Part shown: in pieces, positions 1-8,651 of the stretch
Layout: every line of letters begins with the position of its first letter
Position numbering within the stretch: position 1 is the stretch's first letter
From: an uncultured Bacteroidales bacterium
GTDB taxonomy: Bacteria; Bacteroidota; Bacteroidia; Bacteroidales; Muribaculaceae
Assembly (NCBI GenBank): GCA_902774055.1
Contig: CACYGX010000007.1
Location: 62,001-126,000, forward strand
Length of the DNA: 64,000 nucleotides
Direction: 5' to 3'
Translations under genes and position numbers: made by a program
Notes under the pieces: generated by a model
Databases searched by the model: none
Seen by the model: only the letters and a program-made list of their open reading frames with translations
What the model was told of the DNA's origin: nothing

Positions 1-2653
1 GGCCCGTGACGTTGACCACGTCACCACCCTTGCGTCCGTCAAACAGGAACGACAGCGTGGCGTTCTTGTAACGCAGTGTGCTACCCACACCCAGCAGCCA
101 GTCGGGCTCGCGGTTACCGATGTACAGACCCTTGGCTGAATTGATGATGGGATAGCCATTCTCGTCACACACGATGTTGCCATTGGGATCACGCACGTAG
201 TCCTTACCCGAAATACCTGTCGAAGACTCACCCAGGCGGGCAACGGGGAAGATGTCACCATATTGGGTGCCCTGAATCTCGGTAATATCGTTAGGCAAGT
301 ATTTCACCTTGCTGCGGTTGAACGAGAAGTTGGCAAATGCCGACCAGTTGAAGTCTTCGGTCTTGATGATGTCCTGATTCAACGAGATTTCCATACCATG
401 GTTCTCCAGGCTACCCTCGTTGCGGGTCTGGAGGATGGTACCCGAAGCGGGCGACACACGCACACTCACAATCTGGTTATCGACCGTCGTCGAGTAGTAG
501 GCAATGTCCAGACGGGTCCAGTTGTGGAAGAAACGCAGGTCGGCGCCAATCTCCCACGACTTGGTCATCTCGGGCTCCAGGTCGATGGCGCGCGAGGTGG
601 TGGGATCCACGCCATAGCCGCCGTCGGGGAAGAGGGTCCACTGCTTGTAGGTATCGGTAAACAGGTAGCGTGGGCTGTCTTTACCCACCTTAGCCCAGTT
701 ACCACGCAACTTGCCATAACTGAACCAGTCGTTGGTCAAGTGGAACAACTCGCTGAAGATAACACCTGCAGTGACCGAGGGGTAGAAATAGTTGGTCTTG
801 GACGCCTGCTTGAAGGCCGAGGAGCCATCCATACGTCCTGTTACCGACAACTGGGCCATACCCTTGTAATCAAAACGCAACTCGCCGAAGTGGCCATACT
901 TGTTGTACTTGGAGTGGTACAGCGTCGGGTGGTTGGCGATGAGCAAGTCACCATTAGTGAAGTCGGTGTTGTTAAAACTGTAAAATTCACCGCCCAGCTG
1001 GAAGTGCTCGTTATAAATCGAGGATTCCAAGCCCTTCACCTCCTTGAACTCGAGACCGTAGAGTGCGCTCACGGTGTAATCCTCGGCAAAAGTATGCTGA
1101 TAGGTAGCGAGGAACTGCATATTCAACAATGCTCCGCGCGAGGGCTGGAAACTGTAAGAGCCATACTTCGACTGCATGTCCGAGAGTTTGTTCTGCACAT
1201 CCTCGGCATTGGGATCCACGAGGTCTCCGTCATAGAGGCGGGGCACAGTGTAGGAATCATACATCGAGTAACTCTTGTCATAGCCCATCTTGCCGGTGAA
1301 CACGAGGTTCTTGATGGGCTCATAGCTGATTTGGCCATTGACGATAAAGCGGTTGCCCTCGGTCTGGCTCCAGTCCATATAGCGGCCAAAATAGGGCGAC
1401 ACGGCACCATTGATGCGCTCGGTGTCGAGCAGGTTCTCCCAGTGGTCATAGTAGGCCCACCAGTTGACATGCCCCTCAAGGGTGCGGTAGTCGCTCATGT
1501 TCTTGTTGATACCCCAGTTGTAGATGGTGGACATCGAGTTGCCAAAGCCGCGAGAGGTGCGGTTCATGAAGTTGGCACTCAACTGAATGGTCACCTTATT
1601 ACTGGGCTTGTAGATGCCCTTAAGCAAGAGGTTGACCTGCTTGCGGTAGTCCTTGGGAACAATACCCTGGTTGTTGGTGTAGGAAAGGGAAGCATAGGAG
1701 GAGAATTTCTCAGTGCCGCCACTCACGCTCACGTCATACTTCTGCAGGACACCTGTCTTGAGGAAATCCTTCAGGTTGTTGTAGTAGGTGTCATTCTCGC
1801 CCATGTAGGGGCCCCAGCCGCCGCTGCCCATGTTCTCTTTATACATACCCTTGGCTCCAGGAATAAAGGTGCTCTGGATCTTGGGCAGGCGGGCAGGCGT
1901 ATTCAGCTCCAGCGTTGCCGATGCGGTCACTGTAATTTCGCCGTTGCGGCCTCCGTTTTTGGTGGTAATCATGATGACACCATTGGCACCTTCCTGGCCA
2001 TAGAGCGCCGATGCAGCGGCACCCTTCAGGACGGTGATGTTCTCGATGTCGTTAGGATTCATATCGGCCAGCGTCGAGGCTCCGCCGCGAATGGCCATAC
2101 CGTCAACAATCATCAGCGGCTCGTTGCTCTGGGAGTTGTTCATCGACGAGATGGCGCGAATGATGACCTGGGTCGATGAGTTGGGTGAACTACCGCCGGT
2201 GCTTACCTGCAGACCGGCGATCTTACCCTGTAGCGAGTTGGCAAAATTGGTGGAACCACCAGCTGTTACCGCTTCCTCATCAAGGGACTGAACAGCAAAG
2301 TTCAGTTTCTTCTTCTCTTGGGTCTGGCCCATGGCGGTCACCACGACCTCACCCAGCACTTGGGCATTATCGTCAAGGGCGATATTGACCACCGATTGTC
2401 CGGCGGCAATCTTCACGCTCTTGGGATTCATGCCCACGTAACTCACGTCGAGCACGTCGCCGTCATTGGCCTCGATCGAGAAATGGCCGTCGAAGTCGGT
2501 CGCCGTGCCGCGCGTTGTGCCGTGCACCTTGACCGATGCGCCGATAATCGGCTCGCCATCGCTCGACTGCGTCACCACGCCTGTCACCACGCGGGCCAGG
2601 CCGGGCAGCGACAAGAGGCTCAAAAGCAGTAGCAATAGTAACTGTTTTCTCAT
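1..2653 (-). CDS. SusC/RagA-family TonB-dependent outer-membrane receptor, 3' end cut by the window
   Basis: The first 884 codons are visible; the reading frame runs off the left edge. An N-terminal signal peptide (about residues 1-20, very Leu-rich) is followed by a carboxypeptidase-regulatory-like beta domain (about 20-95, with GEPIIGASV and ATDFDGHFSI), a TonB-box-like stretch (GEVVVTAMG) and a plug domain (NSLQGKIAGLQVS, later EPLMIVDG), then many barrel strands rich in aromatics. This order is typical of SusC/RagA proteins, which import glycans or peptides with a SusD lipoprotein partner. Any SusD gene would lie downstream, outside the window. The start is the first ATG before the signal peptide. 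Substrate cannot be told; the neighbouring GH20 gene is only a weak hint at amino-sugar glycans. Confidence 0.93.
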   Translation of the reverse strand, partial: MRKQLLLLLLLSLLSLPGLARVVTGVVTQSSDGEPIIGASVKVHGTTRGTATDFDGHFSIEANDGDVLDVSYVGMNPKSVKIAAGQSVVNIALDDNAQVLGEVVVTAMGQTQEKKKLNFAVQSLDEEAVTAGGSTNFANSLQGKIAGLQVSTGGSSPNSSTQVIIRAISSMNNSQSNEPLMIVDGMAIRGGASTLADMNPNDIENITVLKGAAASALYGQEGANGVIMITTKNGGRNGEITVTASATLELNTPARLPKIQSTFIPGAKGMYKENMGSGGWGPYMGENDTYYNNLKDFLKTGVLQKYDVSVSGGTEKFSSYASLSYTNNQGIVPKDYRKQVNLLLKGIYKPSNKVTIQLSANFMNRTSRGFGNSMSTIYNWGINKNMSDYRTLEGHVNWWAYYDHWENLLDTERINGAVSPYFGRYMDWSQTEGNRFIVNGQISYEPIKNLVFTGKMGYDKSYSMYDSYTVPRLYDGDLVDPNAEDVQNKLSDMQSKYGSYSFQPSRGALLNMQFLATYQHTFAEDYTVSALYGLEFKEVKGLESSIYNEHFQLGGEFYSFNNTDFTNGDLLIANHPTLYHSKYNKYGHFGELRFDYKGMAQLSVTGRMDGSSAFKQASKTNYFYPSVTAGVIFSELFHLTNDWFSYGKLRGNWAKVGKDSPRYLFTDTYKQWTLFPDGGYGVDPTTSRAIDLEPEMTKSWEIGADLRFFHNWTRLDIAYYSTTVDNQIVSVRVSPASGTILQTRNEGSLENHGMEISLNQDIIKTEDFNWSAFANFSFNRSKVKYLPNDITEIQGTQYGDIFPVARLGESSTGISGKDYVRDPNGNIVCDENGYPIINSAKGLYIGNREPDWLLGVGSTLRYKNATLSFLFDGRKGGDVVNVTG

Positions 2654-2716
2654 TCTTTTCTAGGTTTTATTGATTAGGTAATAATTGGATGCAGAAGTTG
2701 GCTTTTGATTGAACTA

Positions 2717-2724
2717 CAAACTTA
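2717..2724 (-). promoter_or_regulatory. Candidate -7 element for the SusC-like gene
   Basis: On the minus strand the sequence reads TAAGTTTG, which fits the Bacteroidetes -7 consensus TAnnTTTG, 64 bases ahead of the start codon. No convincing TTTG lies 19-21 bases upstream, so this is tentative. Confidence 0.3.
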
Positions 2725-2832
2725 CAAATATTTTTTCAATCATTTTATATAATGTGCGTTTTTAACATTCAAAAATCCCAATATTTTATATTCAACAACA
2801 CTTTTTCAATAATTTTTACACTTAAAAGAAAA

Positions 2833-2886
2833 CAATCGGCTCATCTGAGATCTCAGAGAACTCCGAAAGTTCAGATGAGCCAATTG
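2833..2886 (-). terminator. Hairpin terminator after the GH20 gene
   Basis: Arms 2833-2848 and 2871-2886 are complementary over 16 bp. The one imperfect pair is a G-U wobble on the minus strand. The hairpin is followed on the minus strand by TTTTCTTTT and starts a few bases after the GH20 stop codon. Confidence 0.8.
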
Positions 2887-2891
2887 TTTTT

Positions 2892-5369
2892 TTACTTGAA
2901 GAGGTAGGTGGTCACGCTCTCGTGGCCCAGGTAGAAGGCCTTGGCCTTGATGACCTGAGGCTGGTTCTTGATGGTGACGGGAGCCGTCCAGCGGGGAGAG
3001 TCGATGGCGGGTTCACTGCCGTCGAGGGTGTAGGTCACCATTTCATCGGGATATTGCGTGTTGATGAGCAGCTTGCCGTCAACCAACTTGATACCCGGGG
3101 GTCCCACGCGGAAGTTAAAGCCCATGCTGTTCAGCAACGGCAACTCGCGGGTACCGATCTTGAGGTTATACTGGTGGCGGGCCTCGTTATAGGCCTTGCT
3201 GTCGGTCAAGTCCTTGCTCCACTCGGGTATGGCATTCCAAGCGCGCTCGCTCACGCCCATCATCTTGGGCAACATCATGTATTGTACCTCGTCGAACGAA
3301 CGCAGGGTCTCACCCCACAACTGCGCTTGCACGCCGATGATATTTTGGGGCTTTTCCAACTTGGTCTTGCCGTCGCCGGCAGTAGTGATATTGATGGGGG
3401 TGCCATCGACAGCGGTACGGGCCGAAGCATAGATGTTGGCGGGCAGAGCGCTCCAAGCATCAAATTCATCGACCTTGCCACCCCAGTGCAGGCCTTGTTC
3501 GTTCTGGTGCCAACTGTAACCCATGTCCATATAGAAATTAGTCACATTTGACAGGATGACGGGGTAGCCGTCATTGGCAAGGCGGTAAGGCACGTCAGCA
3601 CGCGAACCCACGGTACTCCAGGCGTTCACACCAACCACACGGGGAACCATCAAGGCGTTAAAAGCTTGATCGTGGTCGAGTGCTACCTCTTGCCAACCCT
3701 CGATGCTGATCTTGCGGGCCTCGAGCAAAGTGCTAATTCGCTTGATGTAATACTCACTCACCTCGTGCTGGTTCTTCAGTCCCTCGCGTTGCATCAGTGC
3801 CTGAACGTCGGGACTCTTATCCCATGCGCCCTGGGCCACCTCATCACCGCCCAAGTGGATGACTTGGAGTTTGAGGCCAGCCTCCTTATACATCTTCTGC
3901 AACTCCTCAACCACGCGGTCGATGAAGCGGTAAACATCATCGCTGGCGACATTGAGGACGTTGTCGCGATAACTCTGGGCCGAAGTGTAACTGCTCTCGT
4001 TCTTCTCATCCCACAGGCGGAATTGCTCGGCAGTGGGATTGGCGATAGCGCGGTTTTTCATGGCCACGATGGCGGCACGGGCATGACCGGGAGTTTCAAT
4101 CTCGGGAATGATGTTCACACCACGCTTCCAGGCATAACGCAACAGGTCGATAAATTCGCTGCGGGTAAGATAGCCGTTGGCGCTCTGTGACAAGTCGTCA
4201 GGCTTGCCGTTGCCGTCAAAAATCTGGGCCAGATAGCCTTTCTCGTCGAGTGTAGCACCACGGCGCGAAGCCACTTGGGTCAGTTCGGGGAAACCGGGAA
4301 TCTCAAGGCGCCATGCCTCGTCATCGGTAAAGTGGAACTGCAAGGTGTTGATTTTGTAATAGGCCAACAAGTCCACAAATCGCTTGAGATCGGCTGGACT
4401 GGTGACAAAATTACGTGCTATATCGAGCATAAAGCCACGATACTTAAAATCGGGCCAGTCGATGACGAAGCAATTCTGCAGACGGTGTCCCTTGCTGTGG
4501 TCCAGGGCGGCAATCAGGGTCTTGACACCATTCATCAGGGCTGCACTTGAGGCACCGTGGATGCTGATGCGGCCGTTGTGCACGCGCAGGCTGTAGTACT
4601 CTCGATTGGTGCTCATCTTTTTGTCAAGCAGCAACTCAATTACGGTTTCCTGACCACTGGTAACATAAATGCCGCGATTTTTCAATTCATTGATAAGCAA
4701 CTTTTTAGCCCGGCTATAGCCTCCCCACTGGAAAAACTTGCCCGTCTTGATGGAGACAATGCTGCCCACCTGGGTAAAGCCATCCTCAATATCCACCTGC
4801 TTGGGAGCAGGGAAGATATCATAGTCGTTACCGGTGTAGCCGTCGCTAAAGCCGTTAATGGCCTCATTATAGGCATACATGTAATTACCATCGGGATAAG
4901 CCTTGTGGTCACGCCACTGGCCAGGTTTGTCGAGCGGCGAGCGGTTAATCTTCACCTCCTGGGGGTGAGCCATGTCACCACCCAGCGCCACGTGGCCGCC
5001 AGCGGGCATGTAGTTCTTGTTGATCAGCGCACCGCCCATCACCATGTCAACCACCAGTGAGTCGCCTGGCTTCAAGTCCTTATAGTTAGCGTTGGGCTTG
5101 ATGCGGTAATAGGTCGTCGAGACCTCCTCAACGTCCACGGCACATCCCTGAGGCAGGGCCACTGAGCGGGAGAACTGGTTGAAAAAGAACTGCCAGTCGT
5201 TGCCAAGGGGCTGCTTGGAAACGTTCTTGATGACAAACCGAGAAGTGTAATTGTTCTCAGCGATGTTGTTTTGCCCCATCTGCCAATCGACAGCGATGGG
5301 AGACTGGGCACTCATCATCAATGCCGTCAACAGGCATGCAAGCGTAGTCAATAACTTGTTTGTCTTCAT
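2892..5369 (-). CDS. Glycoside hydrolase family 20 beta-N-acetylhexosaminidase, secreted
   Basis: 825 residues. A signal peptide (1-21) is followed by an N-terminal CHB_HEX-type beta domain (about 27-165), a GH20b domain (about 185-295, DIFPAPKQVDIEDGF), the catalytic barrel (about 308-700) and a C-terminal CHB_HEX_C-type domain (about 750-825). The catalytic Asp-Glu pair sits in HLGGDEVAQGAW near residue 508, and RGFMLDIARNF opens the barrel. Family members release terminal GlcNAc or GalNAc from glycans by substrate-assisted catalysis; the length and domain order resemble chitobiase-type enzymes. It probably acts in the periplasm or at the surface. The start codon shares one base with the stop of the upstream phosphatase gene (TAATG), so translation is probably coupled. 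Confidence 0.93.
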   Translation of the reverse strand: MKTNKLLTTLACLLTALMMSAQSPIAVDWQMGQNNIAENNYTSRFVIKNVSKQPLGNDWQFFFNQFSRSVALPQGCAVDVEEVSTTYYRIKPNANYKDLKPGDSLVVDMVMGGALINKNYMPAGGHVALGGDMAHPQEVKINRSPLDKPGQWRDHKAYPDGNYMYAYNEAINGFSDGYTGNDYDIFPAPKQVDIEDGFTQVGSIVSIKTGKFFQWGGYSRAKKLLINELKNRGIYVTSGQETVIELLLDKKMSTNREYYSLRVHNGRISIHGASSAALMNGVKTLIAALDHSKGHRLQNCFVIDWPDFKYRGFMLDIARNFVTSPADLKRFVDLLAYYKINTLQFHFTDDEAWRLEIPGFPELTQVASRRGATLDEKGYLAQIFDGNGKPDDLSQSANGYLTRSEFIDLLRYAWKRGVNIIPEIETPGHARAAIVAMKNRAIANPTAEQFRLWDEKNESSYTSAQSYRDNVLNVASDDVYRFIDRVVEELQKMYKEAGLKLQVIHLGGDEVAQGAWDKSPDVQALMQREGLKNQHEVSEYYIKRISTLLEARKISIEGWQEVALDHDQAFNALMVPRVVGVNAWSTVGSRADVPYRLANDGYPVILSNVTNFYMDMGYSWHQNEQGLHWGGKVDEFDAWSALPANIYASARTAVDGTPINITTAGDGKTKLEKPQNIIGVQAQLWGETLRSFDEVQYMMLPKMMGVSERAWNAIPEWSKDLTDSKAYNEARHQYNLKIGTRELPLLNSMGFNFRVGPPGIKLVDGKLLINTQYPDEMVTYTLDGSEPAIDSPRWTAPVTIKNQPQVIKAKAFYLGHESVTTYLFK

Positions 5370-5866
5370 TATGCTATATTGTTTTTCTTAATAATCTGAT
5401 TCAATAGGTTATCACATGAATCCTCCAGCAGATCAAGCACCAACTCAAAGCCTTCGCTACCCTCATAGTAGGGGTCGGGCACATAATCATAGTTGGGATA
5501 CTGGCGGATGTAGTCACCCATCATCACAACCTTGTCTTGCTGCTCGATGGTCGCGGCCATGTAGCGCAGGTCGTCAACATTGGCGGCATCCATGCCCACG
5601 ATGAGGTCAAAGTCCTCAAAATCGCTCGCATGCACACGACGGGCGCGATGGGTTAACTCATAGCCACGTGGGCGGGCGTGTACACGCATACGCTTGTCGG
5701 GCAGGTCACCGATATGGTAACCTCCGGTCCCCGCCGAGTCGATGTAGAAGCGGTCGCCAAGCCCTCGCTCATCGACCATGTGCTGCATCACCGCCTGTGC
5801 CGCCGGCGACCTGCAGATATTGCCGAGGCACACAAAAAGCACGCTGTATTTCTTGGATGCTGTCAT
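5369..5866 (-). CDS. Low-molecular-weight protein tyrosine phosphatase
   Basis: 165 residues, normal for the family. The P-loop CX5R is CLGNICR at residues 13-19, directly after the first beta strand, with the following Ser. The general-acid Asp lies in the conserved DPYYEG context near residue 132. These cytoplasmic enzymes remove phosphate from tyrosine; in Bacteroidales the substrate is usually unknown. It lies upstream of and overlaps the GH20 gene by one base, so the two are co-transcribed, although no functional link is obvious. A tentative -7-like TAATATTG lies 11-18 bases ahead of the start. Confidence 0.92.
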   Translation of the reverse strand: MTASKKYSVLFVCLGNICRSPAAQAVMQHMVDERGLGDRFYIDSAGTGGYHIGDLPDKRMRVHARPRGYELTHRARRVHASDFEDFDLIVGMDAANVDDLRYMAATIEQQDKVVMMGDYIRQYPNYDYVPDPYYEGSEGFELVLDLLEDSCDNLLNQIIKKNNIA

Positions 5867-5939
5867 TTTGAAGGTGCAATATTACAAAAAAACCTTGAAA
5901 TTTGATAATCAAGGGCGCGGTTTTTTCGTTTTTTATATC

Positions 5940-5947
5940 TATCTTTG
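5940..5947 (+). promoter_or_regulatory. Candidate -7 element for the DUF5715 gene
   Basis: TATCTTTG fits TAnnTTTG and lies 56 bases ahead of the start codon. The expected -33 position is a T-run (TTTTTTCG), not a clean TTTG. Confidence 0.45.
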
Positions 5948-6003
5948 CCTACTCAAACGTTAAACTACCGCCACATTGATGTGGTACCATATATAAGATT
6001 TTG

Positions 6004-6762
6004 ATGAATCTGAACATCTTGCGTCTGCTACCACTACTGTTGCTGATGGGCTTGGCCTTGGCAAGCGCCACGTCGTGTGGGCGCTGCAACAGGGGTGAGC
6101 AACAGGATACCACGGCATGGGACTACAAGGCTCCTCCTGCCTCACCCATGAACCGTAGCATCACGGGCGACAGCATGGGCCTCATCGCCGATGCCGAGAT
6201 ACACCGCCTGCCCACCTATATCGAGCAACGCCCTCTCAAGGAAATCTTTAACGACAGCAACGCTCTGCAACTCGTGGCTGCCGAGAAAAATGGCATCAAG
6301 CCCGTCACGAGCCTGCGCGATGCCTACCATATCGACAAACCATTGATCAGAATCTTCTCTTGTGAAGCCTATATGCTCGATGAACTGAGCGCGTCGGTGC
6401 CTTACCTCGTGCCCAAAGCCGCACAACTGCTTAAGGAAATCGGCTATGCCTTCCAGGACAGCATTCGCCAGCGTGGCGGCAAGGCCTACCGCATCAAGGT
6501 GACCAGCGTCACACGCACCAACTATAGCGTGTCAAAACTCATGCGCCGCAACCGTTCGGCGACCGAGAACTCCTGTCACCGCTACGGTACGACATTTGAC
6601 ATCAGTTGGGTGAAGTTTGACTGCCTTGACCCGAGCATGGTGGTCTCGCTCGAAGATTTGAAGAACATCCTTGCTGAGGTGGTCCAGAACTTCAGGCGGC
6701 AGGGCAGGTGCTATGCTATTTTTGAACGCAAGTCGGGATGCTTGCACATCACTGTGAGATAA
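6004..6762 (+). CDS. DUF5715-like lipoprotein with an M15-peptidase-like metal motif
   Basis: 252 residues from the ATG at 6004; the TTG just before it is not needed. The N-terminus is a hydrophobic signal sequence ending in a Cys (LALASATSC) consistent with a Bacteroidetes lipoprotein. The conserved C-terminal half contains VTSVTRT, then SCHRYGTTFDISW, then GCLHITV at the end. This pattern of His, Asp six residues later and a terminal His resembles the SxHxxGxAxD...H zinc site of M15 (VanY-type) peptidases. I recognise the family as DUF5715; the peptidase relation is inference. If real, it would cut peptidoglycan stem peptides in the periplasm. It stands alone, 33 bases before the HAD gene. 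Confidence 0.7.
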   Translation: MNLNILRLLPLLLLMGLALASATSCGRCNRGEQQDTTAWDYKAPPASPMNRSITGDSMGLIADAEIHRLPTYIEQRPLKEIFNDSNALQLVAAEKNGIKPVTSLRDAYHIDKPLIRIFSCEAYMLDELSASVPYLVPKAAQLLKEIGYAFQDSIRQRGGKAYRIKVTSVTRTNYSVSKLMRRNRSATENSCHRYGTTFDISWVKFDCLDPSMVVSLEDLKNILAEVVQNFRRQGRCYAIFERKSGCLHITVR

Positions 6763-6795
6763 AACAATTCACATTAATATAAATTCTTTCTAAAA

Positions 6796-7536
6796 ATGAC
6801 CTTACAACAGACGATAGCCGAATACCTGAAATATACAGGTCAAAAAGGCTTGGACATTAGCGCCGCACTCATCGACTGCGACGGCGTACTCTATGACTCG
6901 ATGAAGCTGCACACCCAAGCCTGGGTGAAGCTCATGAAGAAGAACGGCATCAAGTGCACTCGCGACGAATTCTACGAGATGGAAGGCATGACTGGCAGCG
7001 AGATCATCAAGATGAAGTTCAAGAAAGGTGCCGGCAAAAACATCACCGACGATGAAGCCCATGCACTGTATGGCGTGAAGACCCGTTACTTCCGCGAGTT
7101 GGGCGAGGCTCCTGTGATGCCTGGTGCCGTGCGCGTGCTCCAGACGCTGAAAGACGCTGATGTGGAGCGGATTCTCGTCACTGGTTCGCAACAGGATACC
7201 CTGCTGGAGCGCATCGAGAATGATTTTCCCAACCTTTTTGGCGAGGTGAAAGTCACCGGACATGACGTACGCAAGGGTAAACCCAATCCTGAACCCTACC
7301 TCAAGGGCATGGCCAAATCCAACAAGAAGCCCAGCCAGTGCATCGTCATCGAGAATGCACCCCTGGGTGTACAAGCCGCCCATGCCGCCGGTTGCTTCAC
7401 CATCGGCGTGACCACGGGGCCCATTCCCGAGAAGGATCTGTACAAGGCTGGTGCCGACCTCGTCTATAAGAACATGGATGAACTGGCCGCCGCCTTGCCT
7501 TCGTTGCTTGTAGCATTGAGCCTTGTCAAGGCATAA
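6796..7536 (+). CDS. HAD-superfamily hydrolase, beta-phosphoglucomutase-like
   Basis: 246 residues. HAD motif I is DCDGVLYDS, with the nucleophile Asp near 27 and the acid/base Asp near 29. An all-alpha cap follows (about 37-105). Motif II is in VTGSQQD, the motif III Lys in GKPNPEPYLKG, and motif IV in VIENAPLGVQAAHAAG. This is the layout of subfamily IA phosphatases and phosphomutases such as beta-phosphoglucomutase or small sugar-phosphate phosphatases. The substrate cannot be read from the sequence. An unusual N-terminal extension of about 20 residues precedes motif I. A strong hairpin terminator follows the stop codon. Confidence 0.88.
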   Translation: MTLQQTIAEYLKYTGQKGLDISAALIDCDGVLYDSMKLHTQAWVKLMKKNGIKCTRDEFYEMEGMTGSEIIKMKFKKGAGKNITDDEAHALYGVKTRYFRELGEAPVMPGAVRVLQTLKDADVERILVTGSQQDTLLERIENDFPNLFGEVKVTGHDVRKGKPNPEPYLKGMAKSNKKPSQCIVIENAPLGVQAAHAAGCFTIGVTTGPIPEKDLYKAGADLVYKNMDELAAALPSLLVALSLVKA

Positions 7537-7542
7537 AAATAG

Positions 7543-7605
7543 AAACTGCGAATTACACACATTCACATCCGTCTCTTTGATTTGTGTAATTCGCAGTTTT
7601 TTTTG
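7543..7605 (+). terminator. Hairpin terminator abutting the aroB start codon
   Basis: The perfect 17-bp arms at 7543-7559 and 7583-7599 enclose a 23-nt loop. They are followed by a T-run to about 7604. The next bases are the aroB ATG at 7606, so this terminator of the HAD gene occupies the whole aroB leader. Confidence 0.85.
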
Positions 7606-8643
7606 ATGATGAATCAGAACCTCATTTTCACCAATGATGTCGAGCGTGCGCTCCAGCGATTGATTGCTGCTGGTGGCCACAACATGACCGTGTTTGTCGC
7701 CGACGTGAACACGGCCCGTTTTTCCTTGGGAAGGGAACGTCTCGTCGTCATCCCCGACAGCGAGAAGGGCAAGTCGCTAGAGACCGTGTCACGCGTGTGG
7801 GACGCCCTGGAAGACTATGGTGTGACGCGGCATTCGCTGATTGTCAACCTGGGAGGCGGCATGGTTACCGACTTGGGCGGTTTTGCGGCAGCGACGTTCA
7901 AGCGGGGCGTGAGATTCATCAATGTGCCCACTACCCTACTGTGTGCCGTTGATGCCGCTGTAGGCGGCAAGACTGGCATCAATTACCACGGGTTGAAGAA
8001 CGAGATTGGCGCCTTTGCCCCTGCCAGCGATGTAATCATTTCGACTCGATTTTTCGACACCCTGCCCATTGAGGAAATGAAATCTGGTTTCGCCGAGGTC
8101 CTCAAGCATGCCATGCTGAGCGACCGCGACGAGTTGCTGCGACTGCTCGACCATGATTTTCACGCGCCCATCAACCATGACGACCTGCTGGAACACCTGC
8201 GCCGCTCGGTTCAAGTCAAGGTCGATATCGTCACTCGAGACCCCAACGAGCGTGGTGAGCGCAAAGCCCTAAACCTGGGGCACACCATCGGGCATGCCTT
8301 TGAGAGTCTGGCAATGCAACGCGGCAAGCCAGTGCCACACGGCTACGCCGTGGCATGGGGCTTGGTCACCGAGGCTGTCCTCTCACACTTGCTCTTGAAA
8401 TTTCCCAGCAACGACGTACACCTGCTGGGCAACTTCGTGCGTGACAACTATCGTGATTTCCCCTTTACCTGCGACGACTACGATGAGCTGTTAGCGTTGA
8501 TGCGCCACGACAAGAAAAGCCGCGACGGCGAAATCACCTGCACCCTACTCAGCACCATCGGCGACTACCACATCGACCAGACCGTTACCACCGACGACGT
8601 CACTGCCGCCCTAGACATCCTGCGCGACCTCCTCGGCCTGTAA
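7606..8643 (+). CDS. aroB: 3-dehydroquinate synthase
   Basis: 345 residues. It converts DAHP to 3-dehydroquinate in the shikimate pathway, in the cytoplasm, using NAD and a divalent metal. Visible signatures are the NAD-binding GGGMVTDLGGF, PTTLLCAVDAAVGGKTGIN, the metal-ligand region EVLKHAM and NLGHTIGHAFE with its two His ligands. The start is one of two adjacent ATGs (7606 or 7609); the frame is open further upstream, but that part lies inside the terminator hairpin and does not resemble AroB. The ATG follows the T-run of the HAD terminator almost directly, with no room for a promoter between them, so expression must come from read-through or from a promoter inside the HAD gene. It converges with the EamA gene, 8 bases apart. 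Confidence 0.95.
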   Translation: MMNQNLIFTNDVERALQRLIAAGGHNMTVFVADVNTARFSLGRERLVVIPDSEKGKSLETVSRVWDALEDYGVTRHSLIVNLGGGMVTDLGGFAAATFKRGVRFINVPTTLLCAVDAAVGGKTGINYHGLKNEIGAFAPASDVIISTRFFDTLPIEEMKSGFAEVLKHAMLSDRDELLRLLDHDFHAPINHDDLLEHLRRSVQVKVDIVTRDPNERGERKALNLGHTIGHAFESLAMQRGKPVPHGYAVAWGLVTEAVLSHLLLKFPSNDVHLLGNFVRDNYRDFPFTCDDYDELLALMRHDKKSRDGEITCTLLSTIGDYHIDQTVTTDDVTAALDILRDLLGL

Positions 8644-8651
8644 TCTACCTG

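Noticed and set aside
263..2179. 638-residue plus-strand open frame
   Set aside because: It is antisense to the SusC-like gene, with no domain logic; the minus-strand frame has signal peptide, plug and barrel features.
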